This document shows positions 8,817 to 17,802 of a DNA stretch of 64,000 nt, in pieces (within the stretch, counting starts at the first letter, position 1; every line of letters starts with the position of its first letter). The notes below the pieces were generated by a model that worked only from the letters and a program-made list of their open reading frames with translations, was not told where the DNA came from and did no database searches. Made by a program: the position numbers and the translations under genes. The stretch is taken from positions 4,690 to 68,689 of the forward strand of contig CAWEUI010000005.1 of the NCBI GenBank assembly GCA_963812195.1, given 5' to 3'. The DNA comes from ZC4RG30 sp963812195. Its GTDB lineage: Bacteria > Pseudomonadota > Gammaproteobacteria > Steroidobacterales > Steroidobacteraceae.

Positions 8817-10583
8817 CTACCTGCCCCTGAGGAACAGGCGATCCAGATCGGCCAGCGCCACCCGCGCAAAGGTCGGCCGCCCGTGGTTGCACTGGCTGGC
8901 GCGCTCGGTCTGCTCCATCTGGCGCAGCAGCGCGTCCATCTCCGGCAATGACAGCCGCCGGCCGCCATGCACGGCACTGCGGCAGGCCAGCGTGGCCAGC
9001 AACCGGTGCTCGGCGCCCTCCACATGATGCGCACCTTCATCGTTCGCGACGGCCAGCGCGGTGTCGCGCACCAGAGCGGCCACATCGCTGCGCGCGAGCA
9101 GCGCCGGCACGCTGCGCACGGCGACCCGATCCGGTGCCAGCCGTGTGAGTTCGAAGCCGCAGCGCGTCCACTCCTGTTCTTCTTCCAGCACGCGATCCAG
9201 CACCGCTTCGGGCAAGGCCACGGTGAGCGGTTCGAGCAATTGCTGCGCATCCATGCGCCGCTCGGCGTGATCGGCCTTGAGCTTCTCGTACAGCACGCGC
9301 TCGTGGCCGGCATGCATGTCCACCAGCACCAGACCGTCGGCGTCCTGCGCCAGAATGTAGATGCCGTGCAGTTGCGCGATCGCCGTGCCCAGCGGCCGCG
9401 CATCGCGCTCCGCCTCGCCTGCTGCCGGCGGGAGCGTGCCGGGATCCGGCACCGCGCCGCCCCCTGAGGCCGCGGCATCGACTGCCTCGCGCACCGCCCA
9501 GGGACTATGCGCCTGGAAATCGAAGGCCCCGGTTTGTGGTGCGCCGGCCGCCGGACGGGTATCCACGGCGCTGGCCTGCGCACCGGGACGCGTATCGGCC
9601 AGCCGCCGCTCGATGGCACGCTGGATGAAATCGTGCACCCCGCGCGACTCGCGGAAACGCAACTCCTGCTTGGCCGGGTGCGCGTTCACGTCCACTTCGC
9701 GCGGATCGATCTGCAGGTGCAGCACGTACGCCGGATGCCGTCCGCCGTACAGCACGTCCCGATAGCCAACCTTCACCGCATTGATCAGCAGCCGGTCGCG
9801 CACCGCCCGACCGTTGACGAACCAGTGTGTGAGATCCGCCTGTGCGCGCGAGAAGGTCGGCTGGCTGATCCAGCCGGAAAGGCGCAGCGGCCCGGTCGCC
9901 ACATCGATCTGCATCACCCCGGCGGCGAAGTCCTCACCCAGCACGCGCGCCAGCCGCTGGCGCGCGCCGGCGGCGTCCTCGGCAGGCTCCACACGCAACT
10001 GCTCGCGCCCGTTGCTGGTGTAGCGCAGCGCGATTTCCGGTCGCGACAGGGCCAGCCGCTCCACCATGCGCAGCACATGGGTGGCCTCGGTGGCTGCGGT
10101 ACGCAGGAAGCGGCGCCGCGCCGGCACATTGAAGAACAGCTCGCGCACCTCGACCACGGTGCCTTCAGCCAGTGCGGCCGGCCGCACCTGGCCGATCACC
10201 CCGTTCGCGGCGCTGAGTTCAGCCGCGGCGGCCGCGCCGCGTTCACGCGAGAGCATCCTCAGGCGCGCCACCGCCGCGATGGACGGCAGCGCCTCACCGC
10301 GGAAACCCAGGGATTGCACCGCGGCCAGATCATCCAGGCTGGCGATCTTGCTGGTGGCGTGGCGCGTCAGGGCCAGCGGCATGTCCGCCGCCGCGAGGCC
10401 CGCACCATTGTCGCGCACCCGGATCAGGTCGGCCCCGCCCTGCTCGATGTCGATGTCGATGCGCGTGGCGCCGGCGTCCAGCGCGTTCTCGACCAGCTCC
10501 TTGATGACCGAAGCCGGGCGCTCGACCACCTCGCCGGCGGCGATCTGGTCAACCAGATGGGATGGCAGGATGCGGATGGCCAT
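8817..10583 (-). CDS. mutL: DNA mismatch repair protein MutL with an endonuclease-type C-terminus
   Basis: The GHKL ATPase N-terminus is complete: MAIRILPSHLVDQIAAGEVV, ENALDAGATRIDI, RDNGAGL, ATSKI and LGFRGEALPSI. The C-terminus contains LVDMHAGHERVLYE, which fits the MutL endonuclease motif D(Q/M)HA-x2-E-x4-E, as well as ACRSAVHGG and QCNHGRPTF, which resemble the zinc-site motifs. E. coli MutL lacks these, so this one probably nicks DNA itself in a methylation-independent system. The start chosen (ATG 10,583) is the conserved MAIRIL start; longer upstream reading has no family similarity. 588 aa. Confidence 0.96.
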   Translation of the reverse strand: MAIRILPSHLVDQIAAGEVVERPASVIKELVENALDAGATRIDIDIEQGGADLIRVRDNGAGLAAADMPLALTRHATSKIASLDDLAAVQSLGFRGEALPSIAAVARLRMLSRERGAAAAAELSAANGVIGQVRPAALAEGTVVEVRELFFNVPARRRFLRTAATEATHVLRMVERLALSRPEIALRYTSNGREQLRVEPAEDAAGARQRLARVLGEDFAAGVMQIDVATGPLRLSGWISQPTFSRAQADLTHWFVNGRAVRDRLLINAVKVGYRDVLYGGRHPAYVLHLQIDPREVDVNAHPAKQELRFRESRGVHDFIQRAIERRLADTRPGAQASAVDTRPAAGAPQTGAFDFQAHSPWAVREAVDAAASGGGAVPDPGTLPPAAGEAERDARPLGTAIAQLHGIYILAQDADGLVLVDMHAGHERVLYEKLKADHAERRMDAQQLLEPLTVALPEAVLDRVLEEEQEWTRCGFELTRLAPDRVAVRSVPALLARSDVAALVRDTALAVANDEGAHHVEGAEHRLLATLACRSAVHGGRRLSLPEMDALLRQMEQTERASQCNHGRPTFARVALADLDRLFLRGR

Positions 10584-10605
10584 GAGGCCAGTGCATCTTA
10601 GCGGT

Positions 10606-11799
10606 TCAGGGGCTGCCGGCGATGATGGTTGGCGCGGCGCGGCCCGCATCGCGCTGGCGCGCATACAGCGTGCCGTCGGGCGGGCTCTGCCGGAAATACT
10701 CGCGCACACCGTTGAAGATGGCCCCTGCGATCTTCTTCTGGTAGGAGGGCGTGCGCAATTTGCGCTCCTCGCCAGGATTGGAGATATAGGCCGTCTCGAC
10801 CAGCATCGAGGGAATATCCGGCGACTTCAGCACCACGAATGCGGCCTGCTGCACCTGGGTCTTGCGGATTGCGCCGACGTGGTCGAGCTGGCCGAGCACG
10901 CGCCCGGCGGCCTCCATGCTGCCCGTGATACTGGCGGACTGCGACAGATCGATCAGCACCGAGGCCAGGTCGTCGGGCTTGTCGCCCAGCGACACGCCGC
11001 CCTTCAGATCCGCGGCATTCTCCTGGGCCGCCAGCAGCCGGGCCGCCTCGCTGGAAGCACCGCGATTGGACAGCACGTACACGGAGGAGCCGGTGACGTG
11101 GCGGTTGCGGATGGCATCGGCATGCACGGAGATGAAGATGTCCGCGTGGGCGCTGCGCGCGCGCTCGATGCGGCCTCGCAACGGGATGAACACATCGGCA
11201 TTGCGCGTCAGCACCGCGCGCATGCCCGGTTCGGCGTCGATGCGTTTGGCCAGCAGCCGCGCGATGTCCAGCACCACGTCCTTCTCATGCGTGCCGGAGG
11301 CGCCGGTGGCGCCGGGGTCCTGCCCGCCATGGCCGGCATCCACCGCCACGATGATGTCGCGTCCGGCATCGGCCGGCGCATGCGCGGCGCGCACCGGTAC
11401 CGGCGGCCCTGCCACGGCCACCGAGCCCAGTTCGACCGTGAGCTGGCGGCCGTCCACGCTAACCTTGGGGTCCAGATCCTGATTCAGCTCCAGCACCAGA
11501 CGCAACGTGCCGCCAGCGCGCCGGCCGCTGCGCAAATCGCGCACCGGTCCGCCCACCGCCGGCAATTTCACACCCCGGGCCAGCTGGGTGCGCGGCAGGT
11601 CGATCACCACGCGGTAGGGATGGTTCAGGGTAAAGATCTTCTGGCGCGGCGCGTCCGACAACTGCAGCTGCAAACGGGCCCCGTCGGCACCCGGCGCGTC
11701 CAGCGACACCGCGCGCAACAGATTGGCCGCCATGGCAACCGGCGCGGCCAGCACCAGCACACCGATCGCGAGCAGACTGGATGAGACCCGGAGCCGCAT
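10606..11799 (-). CDS. amiB: Periplasmic N-acetylmuramoyl-L-alanine amidase (AMIN + Amidase_3)
   Basis: This enzyme cleaves septal peptidoglycan between MurNAc and the peptide during daughter cell separation. A Sec signal peptide (MRLRVSSSLLAIGVLVLAAP) precedes an AMIN domain (NHPYRVVIDLPRTQLA, LVLELNQDLDPKV) that targets the septum, then the zinc amidase domain with VAVDAGHGGQDPGATG, SVHADAI and LVETAYISNPGEE. No LysM domain follows, so the architecture resembles AmiC although its place between tsaE and mutL is that of E. coli amiB. The start at ATG 11,799 gives the clean signal peptide. 397 aa. Confidence 0.93.
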   Translation of the reverse strand: MRLRVSSSLLAIGVLVLAAPVAMAANLLRAVSLDAPGADGARLQLQLSDAPRQKIFTLNHPYRVVIDLPRTQLARGVKLPAVGGPVRDLRSGRRAGGTLRLVLELNQDLDPKVSVDGRQLTVELGSVAVAGPPVPVRAAHAPADAGRDIIVAVDAGHGGQDPGATGASGTHEKDVVLDIARLLAKRIDAEPGMRAVLTRNADVFIPLRGRIERARSAHADIFISVHADAIRNRHVTGSSVYVLSNRGASSEAARLLAAQENAADLKGGVSLGDKPDDLASVLIDLSQSASITGSMEAAGRVLGQLDHVGAIRKTQVQQAAFVVLKSPDIPSMLVETAYISNPGEERKLRTPSYQKKIAGAIFNGVREYFRQSPPDGTLYARQRDAGRAAPTIIAGSP

Positions 11800-11862
11800 G
11801 GCCGGTACTCTAGGCTGCGATATGTCTAATTTCAATAAAAATATGGGGATAGGCCGCTTTCA

Positions 11863-12339
11863 TCATCCCGCGTCTGCGCTGGCGGCTGTAACCCAGTGCT
11901 CGCCAAGGGGCGAGCGGGCCTGCAAATGGATGCGGCGGCCGGTGCCTTCCGGGTCCATCCTGACCTCGGCATCGGCGGGTGGCAGGCCCGCGCCGGCCGC
12001 CCGTTCCGGCCACTCGACCAGCCACAGCCGGCTGCCCGGGAAGTGATCGGCCAGCCCCAGGCTCAGCAGTTCGTCCGCTGACTGGAGGCGGTACAGATCC
12101 AGGTGCACCACACGACCGGCCGGCGGTGTGTACTCGGCCAGCAGACCATAGGTGGGGCTGCGCACCGTGCCCTGCTCGCCCAGTGCCTTCAACAACCCAC
12201 GCGCCAGCGTGGTCTTGCCGGCACCCAGATCGCCATGCAGATACACCACGAACGGCGCTTCGGCCGGCGGCAGGTAGCGCGCCAGATGCGCGGCATAGGC
12301 CAGCGTCGCGGCTTCGTCCGGCAGGAAACAGCCGCTCAC
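11863..12339 (-). CDS. tsaE: tRNA threonylcarbamoyladenosine ATPase TsaE
   Basis: TsaE is the ATPase partner of TsaB/TsaD in making t6A37 in ANN-decoding tRNAs. The Walker A is YLHGDLGAGKTTLARGLL, followed by VRSPTYGLLAEY, HLDLYRLQ and LWLVEWPERA, all typical. The 158-aa length is normal. It starts at GTG 12,339, overlapping the nnr stop by four bases as GTGA, indicating translational coupling. Confidence 0.95.
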   Translation of the reverse strand: MSGCFLPDEAATLAYAAHLARYLPPAEAPFVVYLHGDLGAGKTTLARGLLKALGEQGTVRSPTYGLLAEYTPPAGRVVHLDLYRLQSADELLSLGLADHFPGSRLWLVEWPERAAGAGLPPADAEVRMDPEGTGRRIHLQARSPLGEHWVTAASADAG

Positions 12340-13823
12340 GGGAACTGCGCCAGCACGGCGCGCAACTCCTGCGCCACCTCCAGCGCCAGCACGCCGCGCA
12401 TGCCCTGCCGTGCACAGCGGTCGCCGGCCACGGCATGCGCGTACACGGCCGCGCCGGTGGCCGCGAACACCTCGCTCGATTGCGCCAGCAGACCGGCGAT
12501 GGCACCGGTGAGCACATCGCCCATGCCCGGCACCGACATGCCCGGATTGCCGCGATCACACAACCGCGCCACCTCGCCGGCATGGCCCACCAGGCTGGTG
12601 GCACCCTTGAGCACCACTGTGCCACCGCGCTGCTCGCACAATGCCCGCAATGCCGCGAGCCGGTCCGCCTGCACTTCGGCGATGCTGCTGCCCAGCAGCC
12701 GCGCGGCCTCACCCGGATGCGGCGTGAGCACCCAGTCGGATACCCGCGACGGGCCATGGCCGGCCGCGAGCAGATTCAGCGCATCGGCATCCACCACCAG
12801 GCGTTGCTCGGCGCGCCGTGCCGCAAACACCGCCGCCAGCACGCTCTTGGCCCAACCATCGCGGCCGAGCCCCGGACCGATGGCGATCACATCGGCCATG
12901 GATACCGCCGGCTGCACGTCGGTGGCCTCGCGCACCGCATGGAACATCAGTTCGGGACGCGGCCCCACCACCACCGGCAGGTGCTCGGGCAGGCTGGCCA
13001 CGCTCACCAGTCCGGCGCCCACGCGCAGCGCGGCCTCGGCGGCCAGACGCACGGCGCCGGGCATGCCGGCGCCGCCGCCGACGATCAGCACCCGACCGAA
13101 CTGCGACTTGTGGCTCTGGCGCGGCCGCTGCGGCAGCACGCGTTCCAGATCCTCGTTGGTCAGGCGCAGCAGCACCGGCGGGCCAACCGCGCCATTGCCG
13201 GCGACGCGCAGGCCGTCGAACAGGATCTCGCCGGCATGCTCGGGCCCGTCGCCCACGAACAGGCCGCGCTTCAATCCCAGAAAGCTCATGGTGGCCGAGG
13301 CGTGCACGGCCGGCAGCGCCTGACCCCGGTCCGGTTCCAGACCGGAGGGAACATCCAGCGAGAACACCGGGCGCGCACAGACATTGATGGCATTGATGAC
13401 CCGTACCCACTCATCGCGCAGCGGCGCGCGCACGCCGATACCCAGCAGGGCATCGATCACCACATCAGCGTCGGCCAGCACATTCGCATCGAAGGCCTGC
13501 ACCGGCGTGCCGGCGCTGGTGAGTTCCTCGAAAGCCTGTTTCGCCTCGCCCTTCAGCGTCGCGGCATCACCCTCCAGCAGCACCGTGACGGCAAGGCCCG
13601 CCTGCCTGGCCAGCCGCGCCAGCACCAGCCCGTCGCCGCCGTTGTTGCCGGGCCCGGCCACGACGACGATGGATCGCGCCAGCGGCCAGCGCTGGCGCAT
13701 TGCGCCGAACGCCGCCGCGCCGGCGCGCTGCATCAGGGCATAGCCGGCGATGCCATCGGCCACGGCCGCGGCTTCCATCTGCCGCACCTGCGCCGCGCTG
13801 TAGATCTCTTCGGGAAGCGCCAT
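12336..13823 (-). CDS. nnr: Bifunctional NAD(P)H-hydrate epimerase / ADP-dependent NAD(P)H-hydrate dehydratase
   Basis: Repairs hydrated NAD(P)H. The N-terminal epimerase (YjeF_N) half has VVAGPGNNGGDGLVLAR and DALLGIGVRAPL. The C-terminal ribokinase-like dehydratase half has VLIVGGGAGMPGAVRLAAEAALRVGAG, GPGLG, VVDADALNLL, LTPHPGEAARLLG and the NPGMSVPGMGDVLTGAIAGLLA motif with its catalytic Asp. The start at 13,823 (MALPEEIYSA) is the usual family start; ATG 13,832 is also possible. The gene is divergent from queG with only 26 bp between start codons, so the two must share a compact promoter region. Confidence 0.94.
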   Translation of the reverse strand: MALPEEIYSAAQVRQMEAAAVADGIAGYALMQRAGAAAFGAMRQRWPLARSIVVVAGPGNNGGDGLVLARLARQAGLAVTVLLEGDAATLKGEAKQAFEELTSAGTPVQAFDANVLADADVVIDALLGIGVRAPLRDEWVRVINAINVCARPVFSLDVPSGLEPDRGQALPAVHASATMSFLGLKRGLFVGDGPEHAGEILFDGLRVAGNGAVGPPVLLRLTNEDLERVLPQRPRQSHKSQFGRVLIVGGGAGMPGAVRLAAEAALRVGAGLVSVASLPEHLPVVVGPRPELMFHAVREATDVQPAVSMADVIAIGPGLGRDGWAKSVLAAVFAARRAEQRLVVDADALNLLAAGHGPSRVSDWVLTPHPGEAARLLGSSIAEVQADRLAALRALCEQRGGTVVLKGATSLVGHAGEVARLCDRGNPGMSVPGMGDVLTGAIAGLLAQSSEVFAATGAAVYAHAVAGDRCARQGMRGVLALEVAQELRAVLAQFP

Positions 13824-13849
13824 GTTGGCCATCAGTATACTGAGTGCCG

Positions 13850-14966
13850 ATGAACGCACCGTTGACGCGCGCGGAGCTGCAGGCGCTGGCGCAGGCTGAG
13901 GGCTTCGCCGACGTCGGTATCAGCCATATCGATCTGGCCGAAGACGAAACGCGGCTACTGCAGTGGCTGGATGCCGGCAGGCACGGCGAGATGGACTACA
14001 TGGCGCGCCATGGCACGCGGCGCAGCCGCCCGGCCGAGCTGCTTCCCGGCACCCTGCGCGTGATCAGCGCGCGCATGGACTACTGGCCTGGCGATGCGGC
14101 CGACGCCGAAAGCGTACTTGCCGATCCGCGACTGGGCTATGTGTCGCGCTACGCGCTGGGCCGCGACTACCACAAGGTAATGCGCGCCGCGCTGGCACGC
14201 CTGGCCGGCTCCATCGCCGCGCGCGTGCCGCATCAATACCGCGTATTCGTGGATTCGGCGCCGGTGCTGGAGAAAGCGCTGGCGCGCAACGCAGGCCTGG
14301 GCTGGATCGGCAAGCACACCAACCTGATCACCCGGGACGCCGGCTCGTACTATTTCCTCGGCGAGATCTACACCGACCTGCCGCTGGAGGTTGATGCACC
14401 GGCATCGGCGCATTGCGGCACCTGCACGGCCTGCATGCCGGCCTGCCCGACGCAGGCCATCGTCGCGCCGTACCAGCTCGACGCGCGGCGCTGCATTTCG
14501 TACCTGACCATCGAGCTGCAAGGGCAGCATCCCGGAAGAGCTGCGTCCGGCCATCGGCAATCGCATCTACGGCTGCGACGACTGCCAGCTCGTGTGTCCG
14601 TGGAACAAGTTCGCGCGCGCGGCCGCGCAGCCGGACTTCAAGGTGCGACATCGACTCGATGCGCCGCGCCTGACCGAACTGGCGACGTGGACACGCGAAG
14701 AATTCGAGCGGCGCTTCGAAGGAAGTGCGATACGTCGTATCGGTTACGAGGCGTTCCTGCGCAATGTGATGGTGGCGCTGGGCAACGGGCCGGCCGATGA
14801 GGCTGCGCGGCGCGCGGTGGCGGCGCACGGCAATAGCCATTCAGCGTTGATCGCAGAACATGCGCGCTGGGCGATGCGGCGACTCGCCGCTGATCGGCAG
14901 ATCGGCCCGGGCAGTTCTGAGGATCCTGCGTCCCGGTTTGCCGGAGAACCCAACAGTCCGAGCTAG
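13850..14966 (+). CDS. queG: Epoxyqueuosine reductase QueG, one-base frameshift
   Basis: QueG reduces epoxyqueuosine to queuosine in tRNA using cobalamin and two 4Fe-4S clusters. The N-terminal part is clean (AQAEGFADVGISHIDLAE, VSRYALGRDYHKVMR, GLGWIGKHTNLI) and the first cluster motif CGTCTACMPACPTQAI is intact. Near 14,522 (ELQG) one extra base shifts the frame; the continuation SIPEELRPAIGNRIYGCDDC and CQLVCPWNKFA is in the next frame and completes the second cluster and the C-terminus. The stop TAG at 14,964-14,966 overlaps the panC stop on the other strand. Start ATG 13,850. Likely a sequencing error and not a true loss of function. Confidence 0.93.
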
Positions 14967-15811
14967 CGGCTTGCGCGCAGGTTGTCGATCAGCCGCGCCC
15001 GCCCCAGGCGCGCGGCGGTCAGGACCACCAGCTCGCGGCTGTCCGCTCCCGGGGCCTGCAGACTCTGCGCATCACGGACCTCGAAGTAGTCCGGCTGCAT
15101 CTGTGCGGCGCGCAGCTCCTGCCGGCCCCAGTCCGACAACTCGGTGTAGTCGCACTCGCCGGCGTTGATCCGTTCGGCGGCGGCCTTCAGCGTGGCGAAG
15201 ATGCGCGGTGCCTGCGCGCGTTCGGCCTCGGTCAGATAGCGGTTGCGCGAACTCATCGCCAGCCCGTCGGGCGAGCGCACCGTCGGCGCACCGACGATCT
15301 CCACCGGGATCGCGAGGTCCTGCACCATGCGCCGCACGATGGCCAGCTGCTGGTAGTCCTTCTCGCCGAACACCGCGATGTCCGCCTGCACGATGCCGAA
15401 CAGCTTGGCCACGATGGTGGCGACACCGTCGAAATGGCCGGGGCGCTGGGCGCCCTCCAGGATTTCCGACAACGGTTTGACGCTGATCAGCGTGGCGCTG
15501 GACTGCCCCTGCGGATAGATCTCGTCCACGGCGGGCAGGAACAGCACGTCGCAGCCGGCTTCGGACAACAGCCGGGTATCGTCCTCGGGCGTGCGCGGGT
15601 AGCGCTCGAAATCCTCGCCCGGACCGAACTGCAATGGATTGACGAACACGCTGGCGATCACCCGGTCGGCGCGGAAGCGCGCCGCCGAGAGCAGGCTCAT
15701 GTGCCCCAGATGCAGCGAGCCCATGGTGGGCACGAAGCCGACCGTCAGGCCCTCGGCCCTCCAGGCACGCACTTGCTCACGCACGTCCCCGATGCGCTCC
15801 AGCGTGCGCAT
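14963..15811 (-). CDS. panC: Pantothenate synthetase PanC
   Basis: PanC joins pantoate and beta-alanine with ATP, the last step of pantothenate synthesis. It starts MRTLERIGDVREQVRAWRAE and shows VPTMGSLHLGHMSLL (HxGH nucleotide motif), SVFVNPLQFGPGEDFERYPR, VFGEKDYQQLAIVRRMV and DGLAMSSRNRYL. 282 aa, normal. The ATG at 15,811 overlaps the reconstructed panB stop as TGATG. Read as it stands, the sequence runs straight from panB into panC in one frame, but this results from an indel at the end of panB. Confidence 0.95.
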   Translation of the reverse strand: MRTLERIGDVREQVRAWRAEGLTVGFVPTMGSLHLGHMSLLSAARFRADRVIASVFVNPLQFGPGEDFERYPRTPEDDTRLLSEAGCDVLFLPAVDEIYPQGQSSATLISVKPLSEILEGAQRPGHFDGVATIVAKLFGIVQADIAVFGEKDYQQLAIVRRMVQDLAIPVEIVGAPTVRSPDGLAMSSRNRYLTEAERAQAPRIFATLKAAAERINAGECDYTELSDWGRQELRAAQMQPDYFEVRDAQSLQAPGADSRELVVLTAARLGRARLIDNLRASR

Positions 15812-16642
15812 CAGGAGAAGCAGTGCTCCGGCGCCGGGATACTCCTGCGACTTCACCGCCGCCACGTAGGCCTTCAGCGCCGCCAGCGGCGAGTCCAGCC
15901 CCTGCTGGAAGTTGCGCACGAACTTGGGCTTGCGACCGGAGGTGATGTCCAGCACGTCGTAGATCACCTGGATCTGCCCGCTGACATGCGGACCGGCGCC
16001 GATGCCGATCACCGGCACGTCCAGCTCCTGCGTGACCGCCTGGCCGACTTCGTTCGGCACGCATTCCAGCAGCACGATGTCGGCGCCGGCGTCCTGCAGC
16101 TGCTTTGCCTCGCGCACGATGCGCTGGGCGGCTTCCTGCTGCCGGCCCTGCACACGAAAGCCGCCGGTCTTGTGCACGGACTGCGGCCGCAAGCCCAGGT
16201 GCGCGCACACCGGGATGTCGTGGTCGGCGAGGAATTCCACGATGCGCAGCTGTTCGGCACCGCTTTCCAGCTTCACCATGCGCGCCCCGCCCTCCTGCAT
16301 CAACCGCACCGAGTTGCTCAGCGCCTGCTCGGCCGAGGCATAGCTCATGAACGGCAGGTCGGCCATCAGGAACGGCCGGTGCGTGCCGCGCGCCACGGCC
16401 TGCGTGTGATACACCATCTGGTCCATGGTCACCGGCACGGTGGTGTCGTGACCCTGGATGACCATGCCCAGCGAATCGCCTACCAGCACCAGGTCCGTAT
16501 CGGCCTCGTCGACCAGCACCGCGTAGCTGGCGTCGTAGCAGGTCAGCGAAGCGATGGGCACGCCGTCGGCACGCATCTTCGCCAGCGTGGTCAAGGTGAC
16601 CGGCGGGCGGGCTGAATCGCGCATCTGCAGCTGCGTGTACAT
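15811..16642 (-). CDS. panB: 3-methyl-2-oxobutanoate hydroxymethyltransferase PanB, frameshift at 3' end
   Basis: PanB makes ketopantoate from ketoisovalerate and methylene-THF. Motifs: SLTCYDASYAVLVDEA, LVLVGDSLGMVIQGHDTTVPV, MADLPFMSYAS, VCAHLGLRPQSVHKTGGFRVQG and PVIGIGAGPHVSGQIQVIYD. The start at 16,642 gives MYTQLQMRDSARPPVTL. The family usually ends EYPGPEHxF followed by a stop; here EYPG is followed by an out-of-frame stretch in which PEHCFS and a TGA are readable one frame over, at 15,811-15,813. The span is one base over a multiple of three. So the apparent PanB-PanC fusion is most likely an indel artefact. Confidence 0.94.
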
Positions 16643-16655
16643 GCCGTGGAAACCC

Positions 16656-17309
16656 CTATAACCCCTTGTGACGCAACGGATTGTAGTAGAGCCGGCCGCG
16701 CACCGTACCGGCGATCTGCCCCAGCAACTCCTCATAATCTGCTTCGTTGCTGACCGGGTCTATCGCTGCCGCATTGACGATCAGCAGCGGGCCGGCCTCA
16801 TAGGCATGGAAGAAGCGCGCATAGGCCTCGTTCAGCCGCGTGAGGTAGGCGCGGTCGATCAGGCTCTCATGGGCGATGCCGCGTCGCGCGATGCGATCCA
16901 GCAGCACGTCCACCGGCGCCTGCAGATACACCACCAGGTCCGGCTGGGGTGCTTCGACGGCCAGGCGCTCGTACACCTGGCGGTACAGACCGTACTCCTC
17001 GGCGTCCAGGATCATGTGGGCGAACAGCTCGTCCTTGGCCATCAGGTAGTCGGCCACGCGCACGCTGCCGAACAGGTCCTGCTGCGCAAGCGACGCCTGC
17101 TGCTGCGCGCGCTGGAACAGGAAATACAGCTGCGCCGGCAACGCCCCGGCGCGCGGATTGCGATAGAAGCGCTCCAGGAAGGGATTTTCCTCGGCCAGCT
17201 CCAGCACCAGTTGTGCATTGAGCGTGGCGGCCAGCCGCCGCGCCAGGCTGGTCTTGCCCACGCCGATGGGACCTTCCACGGCGATGTAACGATGGCGGAT
17301 CGAATTCAC
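16656..17309 (-). CDS. Deoxynucleoside kinase (dGK/dAK family)
   Basis: A 217-aa kinase with P-loop VEGPIGVGKTSLARRLA, ELAEENPFLERFY, RVADYLMAKDELFAHMIL (DRS-like region variant) and VVYLQAPVDVLLDRIARRGI. This is the deoxyadenosine/deoxyguanosine kinase fold, which salvages deoxynucleosides. It starts at GTG 17,309 and overlaps the folK stop as GTGA. It lies between folK and panB, an arrangement often seen in gammaproteobacteria. The precise nucleoside cannot be told from sequence. Confidence 0.88.
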   Translation of the reverse strand: MNSIRHRYIAVEGPIGVGKTSLARRLAATLNAQLVLELAEENPFLERFYRNPRAGALPAQLYFLFQRAQQQASLAQQDLFGSVRVADYLMAKDELFAHMILDAEEYGLYRQVYERLAVEAPQPDLVVYLQAPVDVLLDRIARRGIAHESLIDRAYLTRLNEAYARFFHAYEAGPLLIVNAAAIDPVSNEADYEELLGQIAGTVRGRLYYNPLRHKGL

Positions 17310-17800
17310 GCGGCGATGACCTCGGCGATGCCGTCGTCGGCCAGCGCACCGAGCAATCCTTCGACGCGGCCGACGCCGGGGATGTCCAGCGTCGGCGCGA
17401 TCTCGGCCAGCGGCGCCAGCACGAAACCGCGCCCGGCAATGCCCGGATGCGGCACGGTCAGCTCGGGGGACTGGATCTGCTCGGTGCCATACACCAGCAG
17501 GTCCAGGTCCAGCGTGCGCGGCCCCCAGCGTTCACCACGCACCCGGCCGGCCGCCGCCTCGATGCCGCGGATGGCGGCGAGCAGGCCCGAAGCGGGCAGC
17601 TGCGTGAGCAGACCCGCCACGGCGTTGATGAAATCGTCCTGCGTCACCGGCCCCATGGGGCGTGTGCGATACAGGCGGGACCGTGCAATCAGCCGCGTCC
17701 GCGGCAAGGCGGCCAGCGACTCGAAGGCCAGGCGCACGCGAGCCTGCGGATCGCCCAGGTTGCTACCGACTCCAATGTAAGCCGGCACCCAGTTCTCCAT
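17306..17800 (-). CDS. folK: 6-hydroxymethyl-7,8-dihydropterin pyrophosphokinase FolK
   Basis: HPPK transfers pyrophosphate from ATP to the pterin in folate synthesis. Present are YIGVGSNLGDPQARVRLAFE, RSRLYRTRPMGPVTQDDFINAV, RWGPRTLDLDLLVYG (RWGPRxLDLDLL signature with the Mg-binding aspartates) and VPHPGIAGRGFVLAPLAEIAP. The start MENWVPAYIG at 17,800 leaves two bases after the pcnB stop. 164 aa, as expected. Confidence 0.95.
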   Translation of the reverse strand: MENWVPAYIGVGSNLGDPQARVRLAFESLAALPRTRLIARSRLYRTRPMGPVTQDDFINAVAGLLTQLPASGLLAAIRGIEAAAGRVRGERWGPRTLDLDLLVYGTEQIQSPELTVPHPGIAGRGFVLAPLAEIAPTLDIPGVGRVEGLLGALADDGIAEVIAA

Positions 17801-17802
17801 GC

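Noticed and set aside
6357..8951. An 864-codon open frame on the plus strand opposite hflX, hfq and miaA
   Set aside because: It is a shadow of high-GC genes on the other strand, lacks any family motif and crosses three well-supported genes.
10584..10709. N-terminal extension of MutL
   Set aside because: The upstream codons overlap the amiB 3' end and are unlike any MutL; the conserved start is MAIRIL.
14963..16735. A natural PanB-PanC fusion enzyme
   Set aside because: The normal panB end and a stop overlapping the panC ATG are visible one frame over, so an indel explains the fusion.
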